Below are positions 1-6,809 of a DNA stretch of 10,272 nucleotides, piece by piece. Both the position numbers and the translations under genes were made by a program. The notes under the pieces are model-generated. The model was not told where the DNA came from, did not search any database, and saw only the letters and a list, made by a program, of their open reading frames with translations. The first letter of the stretch is position 1, and the number at the start of each line of letters is the position of its first letter. Origin of the DNA: an uncultured Rhodospirillales bacterium (lineage in GTDB: Bacteria > Pseudomonadota > Alphaproteobacteria > Rhodospirillales > Defluviicoccaceae); contig CAKZLS010000072.1 in the NCBI GenBank assembly GCA_937127205.1, positions 1-10,272 of the forward strand, read 5' to 3'.

Positions 1-1325
1 GCGTTCTCTATCACGCCACGCACGATCACCTAACCTCTCTGCCCAATCGCAGCGTCTTCAACGAAAAGCTCTCGGACGTCTTGAGCCAGGCGAAACGCGC
101 CGATGAGACGTTGGCGGTCGTCTTCCTCGATCTCGACCGGTTCAAAGTGATCAACGATAGCCTCGGCCATCCGGTAGGCGACGCTCTGCTGATTGCGGTG
201 GCCCGGCGCCTGCGCCAGCGGCTTCGCTCCGCCGATGTGGTGGCGCGGCTGGGCGGTGACGAGTTCGTTTTCCTGCTGCCCCGGATTGGGGATAGCCAGA
301 ACGCCCTCGCGGTTGTGCAGAAAATCGTCGATGCCATGCAGGATCCTTTCCACGTTCTCGGTCATGAGCTTCATGTCAGTGCTAGTCTGGGCATCAGCCT
401 CTACCCGGATCATGGCGGCACCGCGGACCTGCTATTGAAACACGCCGATATCGCACTTTACCAAGCCAAGGCGCATGGGAAGAACCAGGCACGCATATAC
501 GCGACCGGCATGGGCATTCAGAGCCACCCGTATGTCAATATCGCGAAAGATTTGCGCCATGCCCTCGAGCGTCAGGAGTTCCACCTGCTCTATCAGCCAC
601 AGGTGGATCTCAAATCCCGCCGAGTGGTCGGTGTCGAAGCTTTGTTGCGCTGGAGTCACCCAAAACTGGGGGTCATTCCTCCTGGGCAATTCATAACCCT
701 AGCCGAGGAAACCGGTCTCATCTGTCCCATCGGCCTCTGGGTGCTGGCGAACGCCTGTAACGACGCACGCGCGTGGGCGGCGACTGCAGAAGCGCAACGA
801 GCCACCAAGAACGGCGACAGGTCCCCCTTCCGCCTTGCCGTCAACATTTCGGCACGGCAGCTCCAAGATCCGAGACTGGCCATCAAGGTCTCTGAAACCC
901 TTGAAGCAACCGGGATCCCTGCGCGATCACTGGAGTTGGAGCTGACCGAAAGTATCCTTATGCGCGAGGATGGCAACACCGTCTCGCTGGTCGACACACT
1001 CGACGAGATCGGTATTGGGCTGGCGCTAGACGACTTCGGCACAGGCTATTCGTCGCTGAGTTACCTCAAGCGATACCCGGTCAAACGCATTAAGATCGAC
1101 CAGTCGTTCGTCACCGACATGGAGACCAACGACAACGATTCGGCACTCGTCCGCGCCACGGTGGCGACCGCGAAGTGCATGGGTATCGGTGTGACCGCCG
1201 AAGGGGTGGAAACCGCCGGCCAGATCCAATTGCTCCGTCAGTACGGATGCGCGGAGGCGCAAGGCTTCTACCTGGGCCAACCCGTCGCAGCCGAAGAAAT
1301 CACCAGCCTGCTTCGGCCGATCTGA
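1..1325 (+). CDS. Hybrid GGDEF-EAL c-di-GMP signalling protein, 5' end outside window
   Basis: The reading frame is open from base 3 to the TGA at 1323-1325, so the start codon and any N-terminal sensor domain lie upstream. The first visible residues (HATHDHLTSLPNR) are the usual opening of a GGDEF domain, so the TTG near base 87 is not a real start. The GGDEF signature is intact at 252-266. It is preceded by RSAD five residues upstream, which fits the inhibitory I-site RxxD. The EAL domain has an intact EALLRW (EAL at 636-644), followed by NISARQ, ELTES, DDFGTGYSSLSYLK, KID and AEGVET, which supply the metal-binding and catalytic residues of this phosphodiesterase family. Synthesis and hydrolysis of c-di-GMP are therefore both possible on sequence; which dominates in the cell cannot be told. 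No terminator is evident after it. It is not obviously linked to the nif genes downstream. Confidence 0.95.
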   Translation, partial: VLYHATHDHLTSLPNRSVFNEKLSDVLSQAKRADETLAVVFLDLDRFKVINDSLGHPVGDALLIAVARRLRQRLRSADVVARLGGDEFVFLLPRIGDSQNALAVVQKIVDAMQDPFHVLGHELHVSASLGISLYPDHGGTADLLLKHADIALYQAKAHGKNQARIYATGMGIQSHPYVNIAKDLRHALERQEFHLLYQPQVDLKSRRVVGVEALLRWSHPKLGVIPPGQFITLAEETGLICPIGLWVLANACNDARAWAATAEAQRATKNGDRSPFRLAVNISARQLQDPRLAIKVSETLEATGIPARSLELELTESILMREDGNTVSLVDTLDEIGIGLALDDFGTGYSSLSYLKRYPVKRIKIDQSFVTDMETNDNDSALVRATVATAKCMGIGVTAEGVETAGQIQLLRQYGCAEAQGFYLGQPVAAEEITSLLRPI

Positions 1326-1395
1326 CCCCGCTCGGTGTCGGCGGCAAGGACGGCTGCGATACCAATCGAACCAGACCAATTAGATTGCTAGCTGA

Positions 1396-1419
1396 GGCTG
1401 GAAAATTCGTGTTCTAGCC
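1396..1419. repeat. Imperfect inverted repeat, candidate operator of the antitoxin/zeta pair
   Basis: GGCTGGAA (1396-1403) and TTCTAGCC (1412-1419) form an inverted repeat with 7 of 8 positions matching and an 8-base spacer. It lies between and over the predicted -35 and -10 boxes of the following two-gene unit. That is where an autorepressing antitoxin or toxin-antitoxin complex would bind. The placement is seen in the sequence; the operator role is inferred. Confidence 0.35.
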
Positions 1420-1427
1420 GGTATAAT
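1399..1427 (+). promoter_or_regulatory. Predicted sigma-70 promoter, possibly giving a leaderless mRNA
   Basis: A perfect -10 box TATAAT (1422-1427) is preceded at 17-bp spacing by TGGAAA (1399-1404), a 4/6 match to TTGACA. Transcription would normally begin about 6-8 bases after the -10 box, at about 1434-1435. That is at or beside the ATG at 1435. No Shine-Dalgarno sequence lies before this ATG, which agrees with leaderless translation. Confidence 0.55.
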
Positions 1428-1434
1428 CCCACGT

Positions 1435-1776
1435 ATGGCAAAGACGGATATTGATGCGCGTACACGCTCGGCTGACAGTCCGCTCGCTTTTCAAAAGGGC
1501 GTTGGCAAGAAAAGACTTAAGGTCAAGTTCGGCAACGTCACGGTGACCGGCGACAAGCCGGCCGCAGACACCGTAAGGATGAACGTCGAACGCAGCAGTG
1601 AGTCACTTAAACGGCTCCGCGAGAAACTCGCCAAACCCGGGGTCGCCCTTCGCGCGAAGAAGGATGTGCCGCTGTTCTCGGTTTCCGAGGATGAACCCGG
1701 TGTGTTCATTCGCCGCCTCAACGGCAGGACAGAGCGTGGTCTGCTGGTGGATGGAGCCTTCCAGGTCATTGAATGA
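1435..1776 (+). CDS. Small basic protein of unknown family, candidate antitoxin for the downstream zeta-like kinase
   Basis: This 113-aa protein is not one I recognise by family. It has a basic stretch at about residues 21-31 (KGVGKKRLKVKF), a short predicted helix at about 50-66 and a C-terminal part (about 78-113) that looks like beta strands. No signal peptide or membrane segment is seen. Its TGA overlaps the ATG of the next gene as ATGA, so the two are translationally coupled. A small upstream partner that overlaps a zeta-type P-loop protein is a common type II toxin-antitoxin layout, so antitoxin is the inferred role. The start at 1435 has no ribosome binding site but lies 7 bases after a perfect TATAAT box, which favours a leaderless start. 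The next in-frame Met is at residue 49, too late to keep the basic region. Confidence 0.75.
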   Translation: MAKTDIDARTRSADSPLAFQKGVGKKRLKVKFGNVTVTGDKPAADTVRMNVERSSESLKRLREKLAKPGVALRAKKDVPLFSVSEDEPGVFIRRLNGRTERGLLVDGAFQVIE

Positions 1777-2504
1777 CCGAACTTTCCGAGGCTGTCGACG
1801 AAATCGTCGATGCACAGCGTCGGAGCAATAAGCCACTGGCCATTGTCTTGGCCGGGCATAATGGTTCCGGTAAATCCACCATGTGGAAGAAGACCTTGTC
1901 GGGCCATTTGCGCATTCCGCTCATAAATGCTGATCGCATGATGCTATCAATCCTTCCCGAGGCAGGAAGTGATGGCGCTCTGGACCCTTGGGCTCAGAGT
2001 TTGCGGGATACAGATCAAAACTGGATGAAGGTCGCTCAAGACGGTGTTCAGGCCTTTGTTGGACACGCCATGGGGATGAAAGTCCCATTTGCCATGGAAA
2101 CCGTCTTTTCCTACTGGGAGGAGCAGCCAAACGGGGTGGTCCTATCGAAGATCGACCTCATTCGCGATATGCAAACCGCTGGTTATTTTGTTCTCCTCTT
2201 CTTTGTTGGCCTAACAAACGTTGAACTCTCGATTCTGCGCGTGCGAACCCGTGTCGCCGAGCATGGTCATGGTGTGCCCGAGGATCGCCTGAGACAGCGT
2301 TTTCCTAAGACGCAACATGCGATCAAGGAAGCGTCCAAAGTTGCCGACGCAACTATTTTCACCGACAACAGTCGCAGTCCGAAGCAAGCCTTCACCGTCT
2401 GCCGCGTGCAGTGGCGCGAGGAGGTCGCTTTCGACCTACGGCGGACCTCGGCCTCGGTTCCAGTAGCCATGGGCGATTGGATGAAGATCGTCTGCCCCTC
2501 TTAA
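1773..2504 (+). CDS. Zeta-toxin-like P-loop kinase/ATPase (COG4185 type)
   Basis: The 243-aa protein has a clear Walker A motif, GHNGSGKST (residues 28-36), then NADRM (52-56), AMET (107-110) and the segment VELSILRVRTRVAEHGHGVP with EDRLRQRF (about 150-177). These are the landmarks of the zeta-toxin/predicted ABC-type ATPase family. Zeta toxins phosphorylate UDP-N-acetylglucosamine and block cell-wall synthesis. For the COG4185 branch the substrate is not established, so toxicity here is inferred. The gene overlaps the preceding small gene by 4 bp (ATGA). Base composition differs from the nif genes: 2161-2220 is 43% GC by count, while nifV 5401-5460 is 75%. This suggests horizontal acquisition. 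A plain nucleotide kinase without toxin activity is the main alternative. Confidence 0.85.
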   Translation: MTELSEAVDEIVDAQRRSNKPLAIVLAGHNGSGKSTMWKKTLSGHLRIPLINADRMMLSILPEAGSDGALDPWAQSLRDTDQNWMKVAQDGVQAFVGHAMGMKVPFAMETVFSYWEEQPNGVVLSKIDLIRDMQTAGYFVLLFFVGLTNVELSILRVRTRVAEHGHGVPEDRLRQRFPKTQHAIKEASKVADATIFTDNSRSPKQAFTVCRVQWREEVAFDLRRTSASVPVAMGDWMKIVCPS

Positions 2505-2509
2505 AGTAC

Positions 2510-2537
2510 GGTCCATTGTTGTTAAAGTGACTGGACC
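2510..2537 (+). terminator. Weak hairpin after the zeta-like gene, possible terminator
   Basis: GGTCCA (2510-2515) and TGGACC (2532-2537) can pair with a 16-base loop, starting 5 bases after the stop codon of the zeta-like gene. A pyrimidine-rich stretch follows, but no true T-run. It may terminate the TA-like unit before the nif promoter, but the long loop and missing T-tract make this weak. Confidence 0.25.
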
Positions 2538-2598
2538 ATCGTTCCTTCTCGCCCCTAACCCAAAGCCATAGATCCATTGTCGGTGTCGCGGAAGGTCG

Positions 2599-2614
2599 TG
2601 TTGGTTATGCGACA
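2599..2614 (+). promoter_or_regulatory. NifA upstream activator sequence (TGT-N10-ACA)
   Basis: TGT (2599-2601), ten bases, then ACA (2612-2614) is a perfect match to the NifA binding consensus. It lies about 75 bp upstream of the -24 element, within the usual distance for NifA acting through DNA looping. A second, one-mismatch version (TGT-N10-ACT) lies at 2517-2532 and is less convincing. Confidence 0.85.
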
Positions 2615-2669
2615 AACCGGACGATCCGGCTGGCGTTTGTCGCTCGCGCTTTGCTCCGAATATCAGCGT

Positions 2670-2682
2670 TATCAAACTGTTA
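2670..2682 (+). promoter_or_regulatory. IHF binding site between NifA site and sigma-54 promoter
   Basis: TATCAA-ACTG-TTA fits the IHF consensus WATCAANNNNTTR at every fixed position. It lies between the NifA site and the -24 box, where IHF bends DNA to bring NifA to the sigma-54 polymerase in many nif promoters. It is rather close to the -24 box (6 intervening bases). Confidence 0.65.
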
Positions 2683-2688
2683 AAAGAC

Positions 2689-2704
2689 TGGCACGGCCCT
2701 TGCT
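2689..2704 (+). promoter_or_regulatory. Sigma-54 (RpoN) -24/-12 promoter of the nif operon
   Basis: TGGCACG-GCCC-TTGCT matches the sigma-54 consensus TGGCACG-N4-TTGCW at all fixed positions, with the invariant GG at 2690-2691 and GC at 2702-2703. The expected start of transcription is near 2714, leaving a leader of about 50 bases before iscA. With the upstream NifA and IHF sites this predicts expression only under nitrogen-fixing conditions. Confidence 0.93.
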
Positions 2705-2763
2705 TAGTTGACTTCGGCGAACACCGGTTGTTGGACGGCTAAGCGCGGAAAGGAAGCGGACGA

Positions 2764-3087
2764 ATGGTGGCATTGACCGAAAAAGCCCAGGACACGCTGC
2801 GGCGTCTCATCGCGAATGCGGAAGCAGGCACGAACGGCTTACGCATCATGGTGGATCAGGGCGGGTGTTCAGGACTGCAATATACCCTCGGCCTGGAGAA
2901 GACCAGGTGCGATGGCGACCGGGTTTACGAGTTCAACGACCTCAAGGTCTATGTGGACCCGCAAAGCCAGGACATCGTCGATGGCATGAACGTGGATTTT
3001 GTCGAGAGCGTCGAGGCTTCGGGCTTCGTATTCGAAAACCCGAATGCGAAGGATGTGTGTAGCTGCGGAAAGTCCTTCTCGGGCTAG
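2764..3087 (+). CDS. iscA: nif-associated A-type Fe-S carrier (IscA/HesB family)
   Basis: This 107-aa protein belongs to the A-type iron-sulfur carriers, which accept Fe-S clusters from a scaffold or bind iron and deliver it to target proteins. The three family cysteines are present: C35 in GGCSG and C99/C101 in the C-terminal CSCGKSF. Length is typical. The start is supported by AAAGGA about 9 bases upstream. It is the first gene after the sigma-54 promoter, and its TAG stop lies inside the ribosome binding site of nifU, 13 bp ahead of that gene. The same gene (often called nif-IscA or hesB) sits directly before nifU in other diazotrophs, so a dedicated role in maturing nitrogenase Fe-S proteins is likely. 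Confidence 0.93.
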   Translation: MVALTEKAQDTLRRLIANAEAGTNGLRIMVDQGGCSGLQYTLGLEKTRCDGDRVYEFNDLKVYVDPQSQDIVDGMNVDFVESVEASGFVFENPNAKDVCSCGKSFSG

Positions 3088-3100
3088 GAGAATACATTCG

Positions 3101-4027
3101 ATGTGGGAATATTCGGACAAGCTCAAGGATCATTTCTTCAACCCGCGCAACATCGGCGTGCTGGACGACGCCAATGGCGTTGGCGAAGTCGGATCCATTT
3201 CGTGCGGCGATGCGCTGCGGCTGATGGTACGGGTCGACGAAGCGACCGACCGGATCGAGGCGGCGACGTTTGAAACGTTCGGCTGCGGCTCCGCCATCGC
3301 GTCGTCTTCGGCGCTGACCGAACTAATCATCGGCAAGACGCCGGACGAGGCGTTGGCGGTGTCCAATCAGGATATCGCCGACTATCTCGAAGGTCTGCCC
3401 ATGGAGAAGATGCATTGCTCGGTGATGGGCGCCGAGGCGTTGCGTGCCGCCATCGCCAATTACAAAGGCGAGGCCCTGGAAGAAGACGATCATGAGGAAG
3501 GCGCGCTGATCTGCAAATGCTTCGGCATCGCCGAGGGTATGCTGGAGCGCACCATCCGCAACAACGCGCTCACCTCGTTGCCGCAGGTCGTGGCCTACAC
3601 CAAGGCGGGCGGAAGCTGCGCTACCTGCCACGAAAAGATCGAGGGCGTGCTCGCCAGCGTGAACGCCAGCATGGTGGCCGAGGGCGCGTTAGCCGCAGAC
3701 GCCGCGTTCGCGGCCGGGACGTCGACGCCGGTGATCGCGGAACCCGTGGAAGAGTCTGAGCCCGACACCGCTGCGATGAGTATGGTGGAGCGCATTCTCG
3801 TCGTCCAGAAGGCGATCGACGAGTTGCGCCCGGTGTTCATTCACGACGGTGGCGATCTCAAGCTGGTGGACGTGTCCGATGACCTGGTGACAGTGAAGCT
3901 ATACGGCACCTGCGCCAACTGTGAGATGTCATCGGCGACCCTGCATGGACTCCGCGAGAAACTGGTGCCGTCATTCGGCCGGTCAGTACGCGTCGTCCCC
4001 GAAACCGCAGCCAACATGCTGGCGTAA
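3101..4027 (+). CDS. nifU: Nitrogenase Fe-S cluster scaffold NifU
   Basis: NifU is the scaffold on which clusters for nitrogenase are assembled from iron and NifS-supplied sulfur. The 308-aa protein has the complete three-domain form. The N-terminal IscU-like domain carries C35 (SCGD), C62 (FGCGSA) and C106 (MHCSVM), the same numbering as Azotobacter vinelandii NifU as I recall it. The central permanent [2Fe-2S] domain has C138 and C140 (CKC) and C173 and C176 (CATC). The C-terminal Nfu-like domain has CANC at 271-274. A variable Ala/Glu-rich linker lies at about 184-224. The start at 3101 gives the standard MWEYSDKLKDHF opening and has TAGGAG 10 bases upstream; the longer open frame from 2999 only runs back into iscA. 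A strong hairpin covers its stop codon. Confidence 0.98.
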   Translation: MWEYSDKLKDHFFNPRNIGVLDDANGVGEVGSISCGDALRLMVRVDEATDRIEAATFETFGCGSAIASSSALTELIIGKTPDEALAVSNQDIADYLEGLPMEKMHCSVMGAEALRAAIANYKGEALEEDDHEEGALICKCFGIAEGMLERTIRNNALTSLPQVVAYTKAGGSCATCHEKIEGVLASVNASMVAEGALAADAAFAAGTSTPVIAEPVEESEPDTAAMSMVERILVVQKAIDELRPVFIHDGGDLKLVDVSDDLVTVKLYGTCANCEMSSATLHGLREKLVPSFGRSVRVVPETAANMLA

Positions 4028-4046
4028 CCTACGCCATGTTGGCTGC
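4007..4046 (+). repeat. 17-bp hairpin spanning the nifU stop and the nifU-nifS gap
   Basis: Bases 4007-4017 pair with 4036-4046 (11 bp) and 4021-4026 pair with 4030-4035 (6 bp). A 3-base bulge (4018-4020) and a 3-base loop (ACC, 4027-4029) complete the structure, and all 17 pairs are Watson-Crick. It includes the last codons and stop of nifU. No T-run follows (CGGGCATTAAAG), so it is unlikely to be a standard terminator. An RNA processing, stability or partial attenuation element within the operon fits better. Confidence 0.8.
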
Positions 4047-4073
4047 CGGGCATTAAAGATAAAGGACAAGACC

Positions 4074-5276
4074 ATGGACGGAATATACCTCGACAACAAC
4101 GCCACCACGCGGGTCGATCCGTTGGTGGTGGACGCCATGCTACCGTTCTTCACCGAGAAATTCGGCAACCCGTCTTCGATGCATTCCTTCGGCGACAGTG
4201 TCGGGCGGAACATCCGCGAGGCGCGCGGGCAGGTTCAGGCACTGTTGGGCGCGGAATTCGACCATGAGATCGTGTTTACCTCGTGCGGTACGGAATCCGA
4301 CAACGCCGCCATCATGTCGGCGCTTCGCACCCTGCCTGATCGGCGGGAAATCATCACCAGCGCCGTCGAGCATCCAGCCGTCCTCTCGCTCTGCCGTCAC
4401 CTGGAAGAGCACGAGGGGTACCGCCTTCACGTGATCCCCGTCGACCGCCGGGGGCGGCTGGATATCGACGCTTATGTTGCGGCGCTGTCGACCAATGTAG
4501 CCGTGGCATCCATCATGTGGGCCAACAACGAAACCGGAAACCTCTTTCCCGTCGAGCAGCTCGCCAAACTGGCGAAAACCTTCGGGATCGTGTTTCACAC
4601 GGACGCCGTGCAGGCCGTGGGCAAGGTGCCCATAGACTTGAAAAGCTCCGTGATCGACATGCTGTCGCTTTCGGGACATAAGCTTCATGCACCAAAGGGC
4701 ACGGGCGCGCTTTACGTGCGCCGGGGCACCCGCTTTCGCCCGCTCCTGCGCGGCGGCCATCAGGAACGCGAACGCCGGGCCGGCACCGAAAACACCACTG
4801 GCATCATCGGCCTGGGCAAGGCCTGCGAATTGGCGCTGGCTCATCTGACCGACGAGAACACACGCGTCCGCGGACTCCGCGACCGGCTGGAGAAAGGGAT
4901 CGTCGAGAGCGTCGGCAACTGCTTCGTCACCGGCGATGCCATGGGCCGGTTGCCCAATACCTCCAACATCGCCTTCGAATTCATCGAGGGTGAGGCCATC
5001 CTGCTCCACCTCAACCGCGAGGGGGTCGCGGCGTCGTCCGGCTCGGCCTGCACGTCGGGATCGCTGGAGCCGTCGCACGTGATGCGCGCCATGGACATTC
5101 CGTTCACCGCCGCCCACGGTTCCATCCGCTTCTCGCTGTCGCGCGACAACACCGCCGAACAGATCGATCATGTCCTGGCGGTCCTGCCGCCCATCATCAA
5201 ACGGTTGCGCGAGATGTCGCCGTTCTGGTCCGAGGGCGCGCCGGCCAAGATGGCCTTCGAGCCCGAGTATGCGTGA
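4074..5276 (+). CDS. nifS: Cysteine desulfurase NifS
   Basis: NifS is a PLP enzyme that removes sulfur from cysteine and passes it as a persulfide to NifU. The 400-aa length is typical. It opens with IYLDNNATTRVDP. Other landmarks are the HTDAVQ motif (176-181), the PLP-binding lysine K203 in SLSGHKLHAPKG, and the active-site C326 in SSGSACTSG. The start at 4074 is chosen because it has AAAGG 8 bases upstream and gives the family N-terminus; the in-frame extension upstream runs through nifU and is rejected. It follows nifU by 46 bp containing a hairpin. A degenerate 19-bp tandem duplication begins in its last codons. Confidence 0.98.
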   Translation: MDGIYLDNNATTRVDPLVVDAMLPFFTEKFGNPSSMHSFGDSVGRNIREARGQVQALLGAEFDHEIVFTSCGTESDNAAIMSALRTLPDRREIITSAVEHPAVLSLCRHLEEHEGYRLHVIPVDRRGRLDIDAYVAALSTNVAVASIMWANNETGNLFPVEQLAKLAKTFGIVFHTDAVQAVGKVPIDLKSSVIDMLSLSGHKLHAPKGTGALYVRRGTRFRPLLRGGHQERERRAGTENTTGIIGLGKACELALAHLTDENTRVRGLRDRLEKGIVESVGNCFVTGDAMGRLPNTSNIAFEFIEGEAILLHLNREGVAASSGSACTSGSLEPSHVMRAMDIPFTAAHGSIRFSLSRDNTAEQIDHVLAVLPPIIKRLREMSPFWSEGAPAKMAFEPEYA

Positions 5277-5298
5277 TTTGCCCGAGCATTCGTGATTT
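5261..5298. repeat. 19-bp tandem duplication at the nifS stop codon
   Basis: Bases 5261-5279 (GCCCGAGTATGCGTGATTT) are repeated directly as 5280-5298 with two changes, giving 17/19 identity. The first copy holds the end of nifS including its TGA; the second fills most of the nifS-nifV gap and is in another frame. This looks like a slippage duplication that moved nifV away from nifS. Confidence 0.85.
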
Positions 5299-5310
5299 GG
5301 ACGTAACATC

Positions 5311-6462
5311 ATGACTGTGCCGACAAAGCTGCCTCCGGTCATCAACGACACCACGCTGCGGGACGGCGAACAGACCGCCGGTGTCGCATTCACGCGGGCC
5401 GAGAAGGTCGCCATCGCAACGGCGCTGTGCCGCGCCGGCGTCCGCGAGCTGGAGGTGGGCATCCCGGCCATGGGCGAGCAAGAGCGCGACTGCATTCGCG
5501 CCGTCGTCGATGCCGGTCTCAGCTGCAAACTCATCGGCTGGTGCCGGATGAGCGCCGCCGACATAGACGCTGCCACCGCGTGCGGTCTGACGGCGGTTAA
5601 CCTCTCGCTGCCGGTCTCCGATCAGATGCTGCGGGGAAAGTTCGCTCAGGACCGCTCTTGGGCAATTGACCATACCCGGCGAATGGTGGGCTATGCGCTC
5701 GACTGCGGTCTCGATGTGGCCGTGGGCGGCGAAGACGCTTCGCGTGCCGATCTCGGCCACATCCTCCAGGTCATCGATGCCATCGACCGGCTTGGTGCGC
5801 GGCGATTCCGCTTCGCCGACACGCTCGGCGTGCTCGACCCGTTTAAAACATTCGAAGCCATCGCCTTTCTGCGGACGTGCACATCCATTGAGCTCGAGAT
5901 CCATTCCCATGACGATCTTGGTCTGGCGACGGCGAATTCGCTGGCGGCGCTCAAGGCCGGCGCCACCCATGTGAACACAACCGTGAACGGTCTCGGTGAA
6001 CGCGCCGGCAACGCGCCGCTCGAGGAGGCCGTGGTCGCTTTGTCGCATCTCTACGGACTGGATACGGGCATCGATCGGCGGCAATTGGGGACCGTATCCA
6101 AGCTGGTCGCCCGTGCGTCCGGCCGCCCCGTTCCGCCAAACAAAAGCATCGTCGGCGACGCCGTATTCACCCACGAAGCCGGCATCCACGTCCATGGACT
6201 ATTGCGCGACCGAATGAACTATCAGCCGCTGGACCCTCGCGATCTCGGACGCGAGCACCGGGTGCAGCTTGGTAAGCATTCCGGCGCCGCTTCGGTGTCG
6301 CACGTGTTCGATACACTCGGTCTGCCGCTGCACCCCCATCAGGCGGGCGCCGTGCTCGAAATGGTTCGCGATCACGCGATCAGCACCAAGCGCGCACCCA
6401 AACCCGCACTCCTCAAATCCATCTATGCCAAAACCCGCCTCTTGCCCCGCGAGGTGTCATGA
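5311..6462 (+). CDS. nifV: Homocitrate synthase NifV
   Basis: NifV condenses acetyl-CoA with 2-oxoglutarate to give homocitrate, the organic ligand of FeMo-co. The 383-aa protein carries the DRE-TIM signature INDTTLRDGEQTAG with R17 and D18. The metal-binding HSHDDLG has H198 and H200, and NGLGERAGN ends in N234. A second conserved region follows, FTHEAGIHVHG (286-296) and GKHSG (321-325). The C-terminal region is short, as in NifV, and lacks the regulatory domain of leucine-pathway isopropylmalate synthases. Those relatives are the main alternative, but the nif context and family form decide for NifV. The ribosome binding site is weak (GGAC about 9 bases upstream), possibly because the tandem duplication replaced the original spacer. 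Its TGA overlaps the nifW ATG by 4 bp. Confidence 0.96.
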   Translation: MTVPTKLPPVINDTTLRDGEQTAGVAFTRAEKVAIATALCRAGVRELEVGIPAMGEQERDCIRAVVDAGLSCKLIGWCRMSAADIDAATACGLTAVNLSLPVSDQMLRGKFAQDRSWAIDHTRRMVGYALDCGLDVAVGGEDASRADLGHILQVIDAIDRLGARRFRFADTLGVLDPFKTFEAIAFLRTCTSIELEIHSHDDLGLATANSLAALKAGATHVNTTVNGLGERAGNAPLEEAVVALSHLYGLDTGIDRRQLGTVSKLVARASGRPVPPNKSIVGDAVFTHEAGIHVHGLLRDRMNYQPLDPRDLGREHRVQLGKHSGAASVSHVFDTLGLPLHPHQAGAVLEMVRDHAISTKRAPKPALLKSIYAKTRLLPREVS

Positions 6463-6809
6463 CCGAATTGCTCGAAACCCTTAAATCCCTAGAAACCGCG
6501 GAAGACTTTCTCGACCACTTTTCCATCGCCTATGAGCAGCGCGTGATCGACGTCAATCGCTTGCATATTCTACAGCGGTTGCACGATCGCCTCGCCGAGG
6601 CGGACCTGGAAACCATGGATGACCAGCGCCTGCAGGAGACCTTTTCGGTCTTCCTCGCCGGCGCCTACCAGGATTTCGTCACCTCCGACGCCCGCACCGA
6701 GAAGGTGTTCAAAGTGTTTCACCAAGCCAAACCCTCCGGCGGTGGCGGCGGTCAAACCATGGTGCCGCTGGGCGACATTCGAGGTGTCGCGCCGACAGCT
6801 GACTCCTAA
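6459..6809 (+). CDS. nifW: Nitrogenase stabilising/protective protein NifW
   Basis: NifW interacts with the MoFe protein and is linked to its maturation or protection from oxygen; the precise activity is not settled. The 116-aa protein has the family features: an N-terminal LKSLETAEDFLDHFSIAYE segment, then VNRLHILQRLHDRL (about 32-45) and AYQDFVTSDARTEKVFKVF (about 69-87). The C-terminal tail contains a Gly run (GGGGG, about 94-98) and is likely disordered. It overlaps nifV by 4 bp (ATGA), so translation is coupled. In Azotobacter vinelandii a cysE-type gene lies between nifV and nifW; here it is absent. Confidence 0.93.
   Translation: MTELLETLKSLETAEDFLDHFSIAYEQRVIDVNRLHILQRLHDRLAEADLETMDDQRLQETFSVFLAGAYQDFVTSDARTEKVFKVFHQAKPSGGGGGQTMVPLGDIRGVAPTADS

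Noticed and set aside
2517..2532. Second NifA site (TGT-N10-ACT)
   Set aside because: It has one mismatch in the short fixed part, lies about 155 bp from the -24 box and overlaps another dyad; too weak to call beside the perfect site at 2599.
2999..3100. Upstream in-frame extension of NifU
   Set aside because: It overlaps the iscA coding sequence; the ATG at 3101 has TAGGAG upstream and gives the usual MWEYSDKL start with cysteines at the expected positions.
3921..4073. In-frame N-terminal extension of NifS by 51 residues
   Set aside because: It runs through the end of nifU and the hairpin, has no family similarity, and the ATG at 4074 has a proper ribosome binding site and gives the standard NifS start.
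4140..5576. Long minus-strand open frame of 478 codons opposite nifS and the start of nifV
   Set aside because: It mirrors the high-GC codon pattern of nifS, has low-complexity His/Arg/Gly-rich content, no family motif and no promoter or ribosome binding site. nifS on the + strand is certain.
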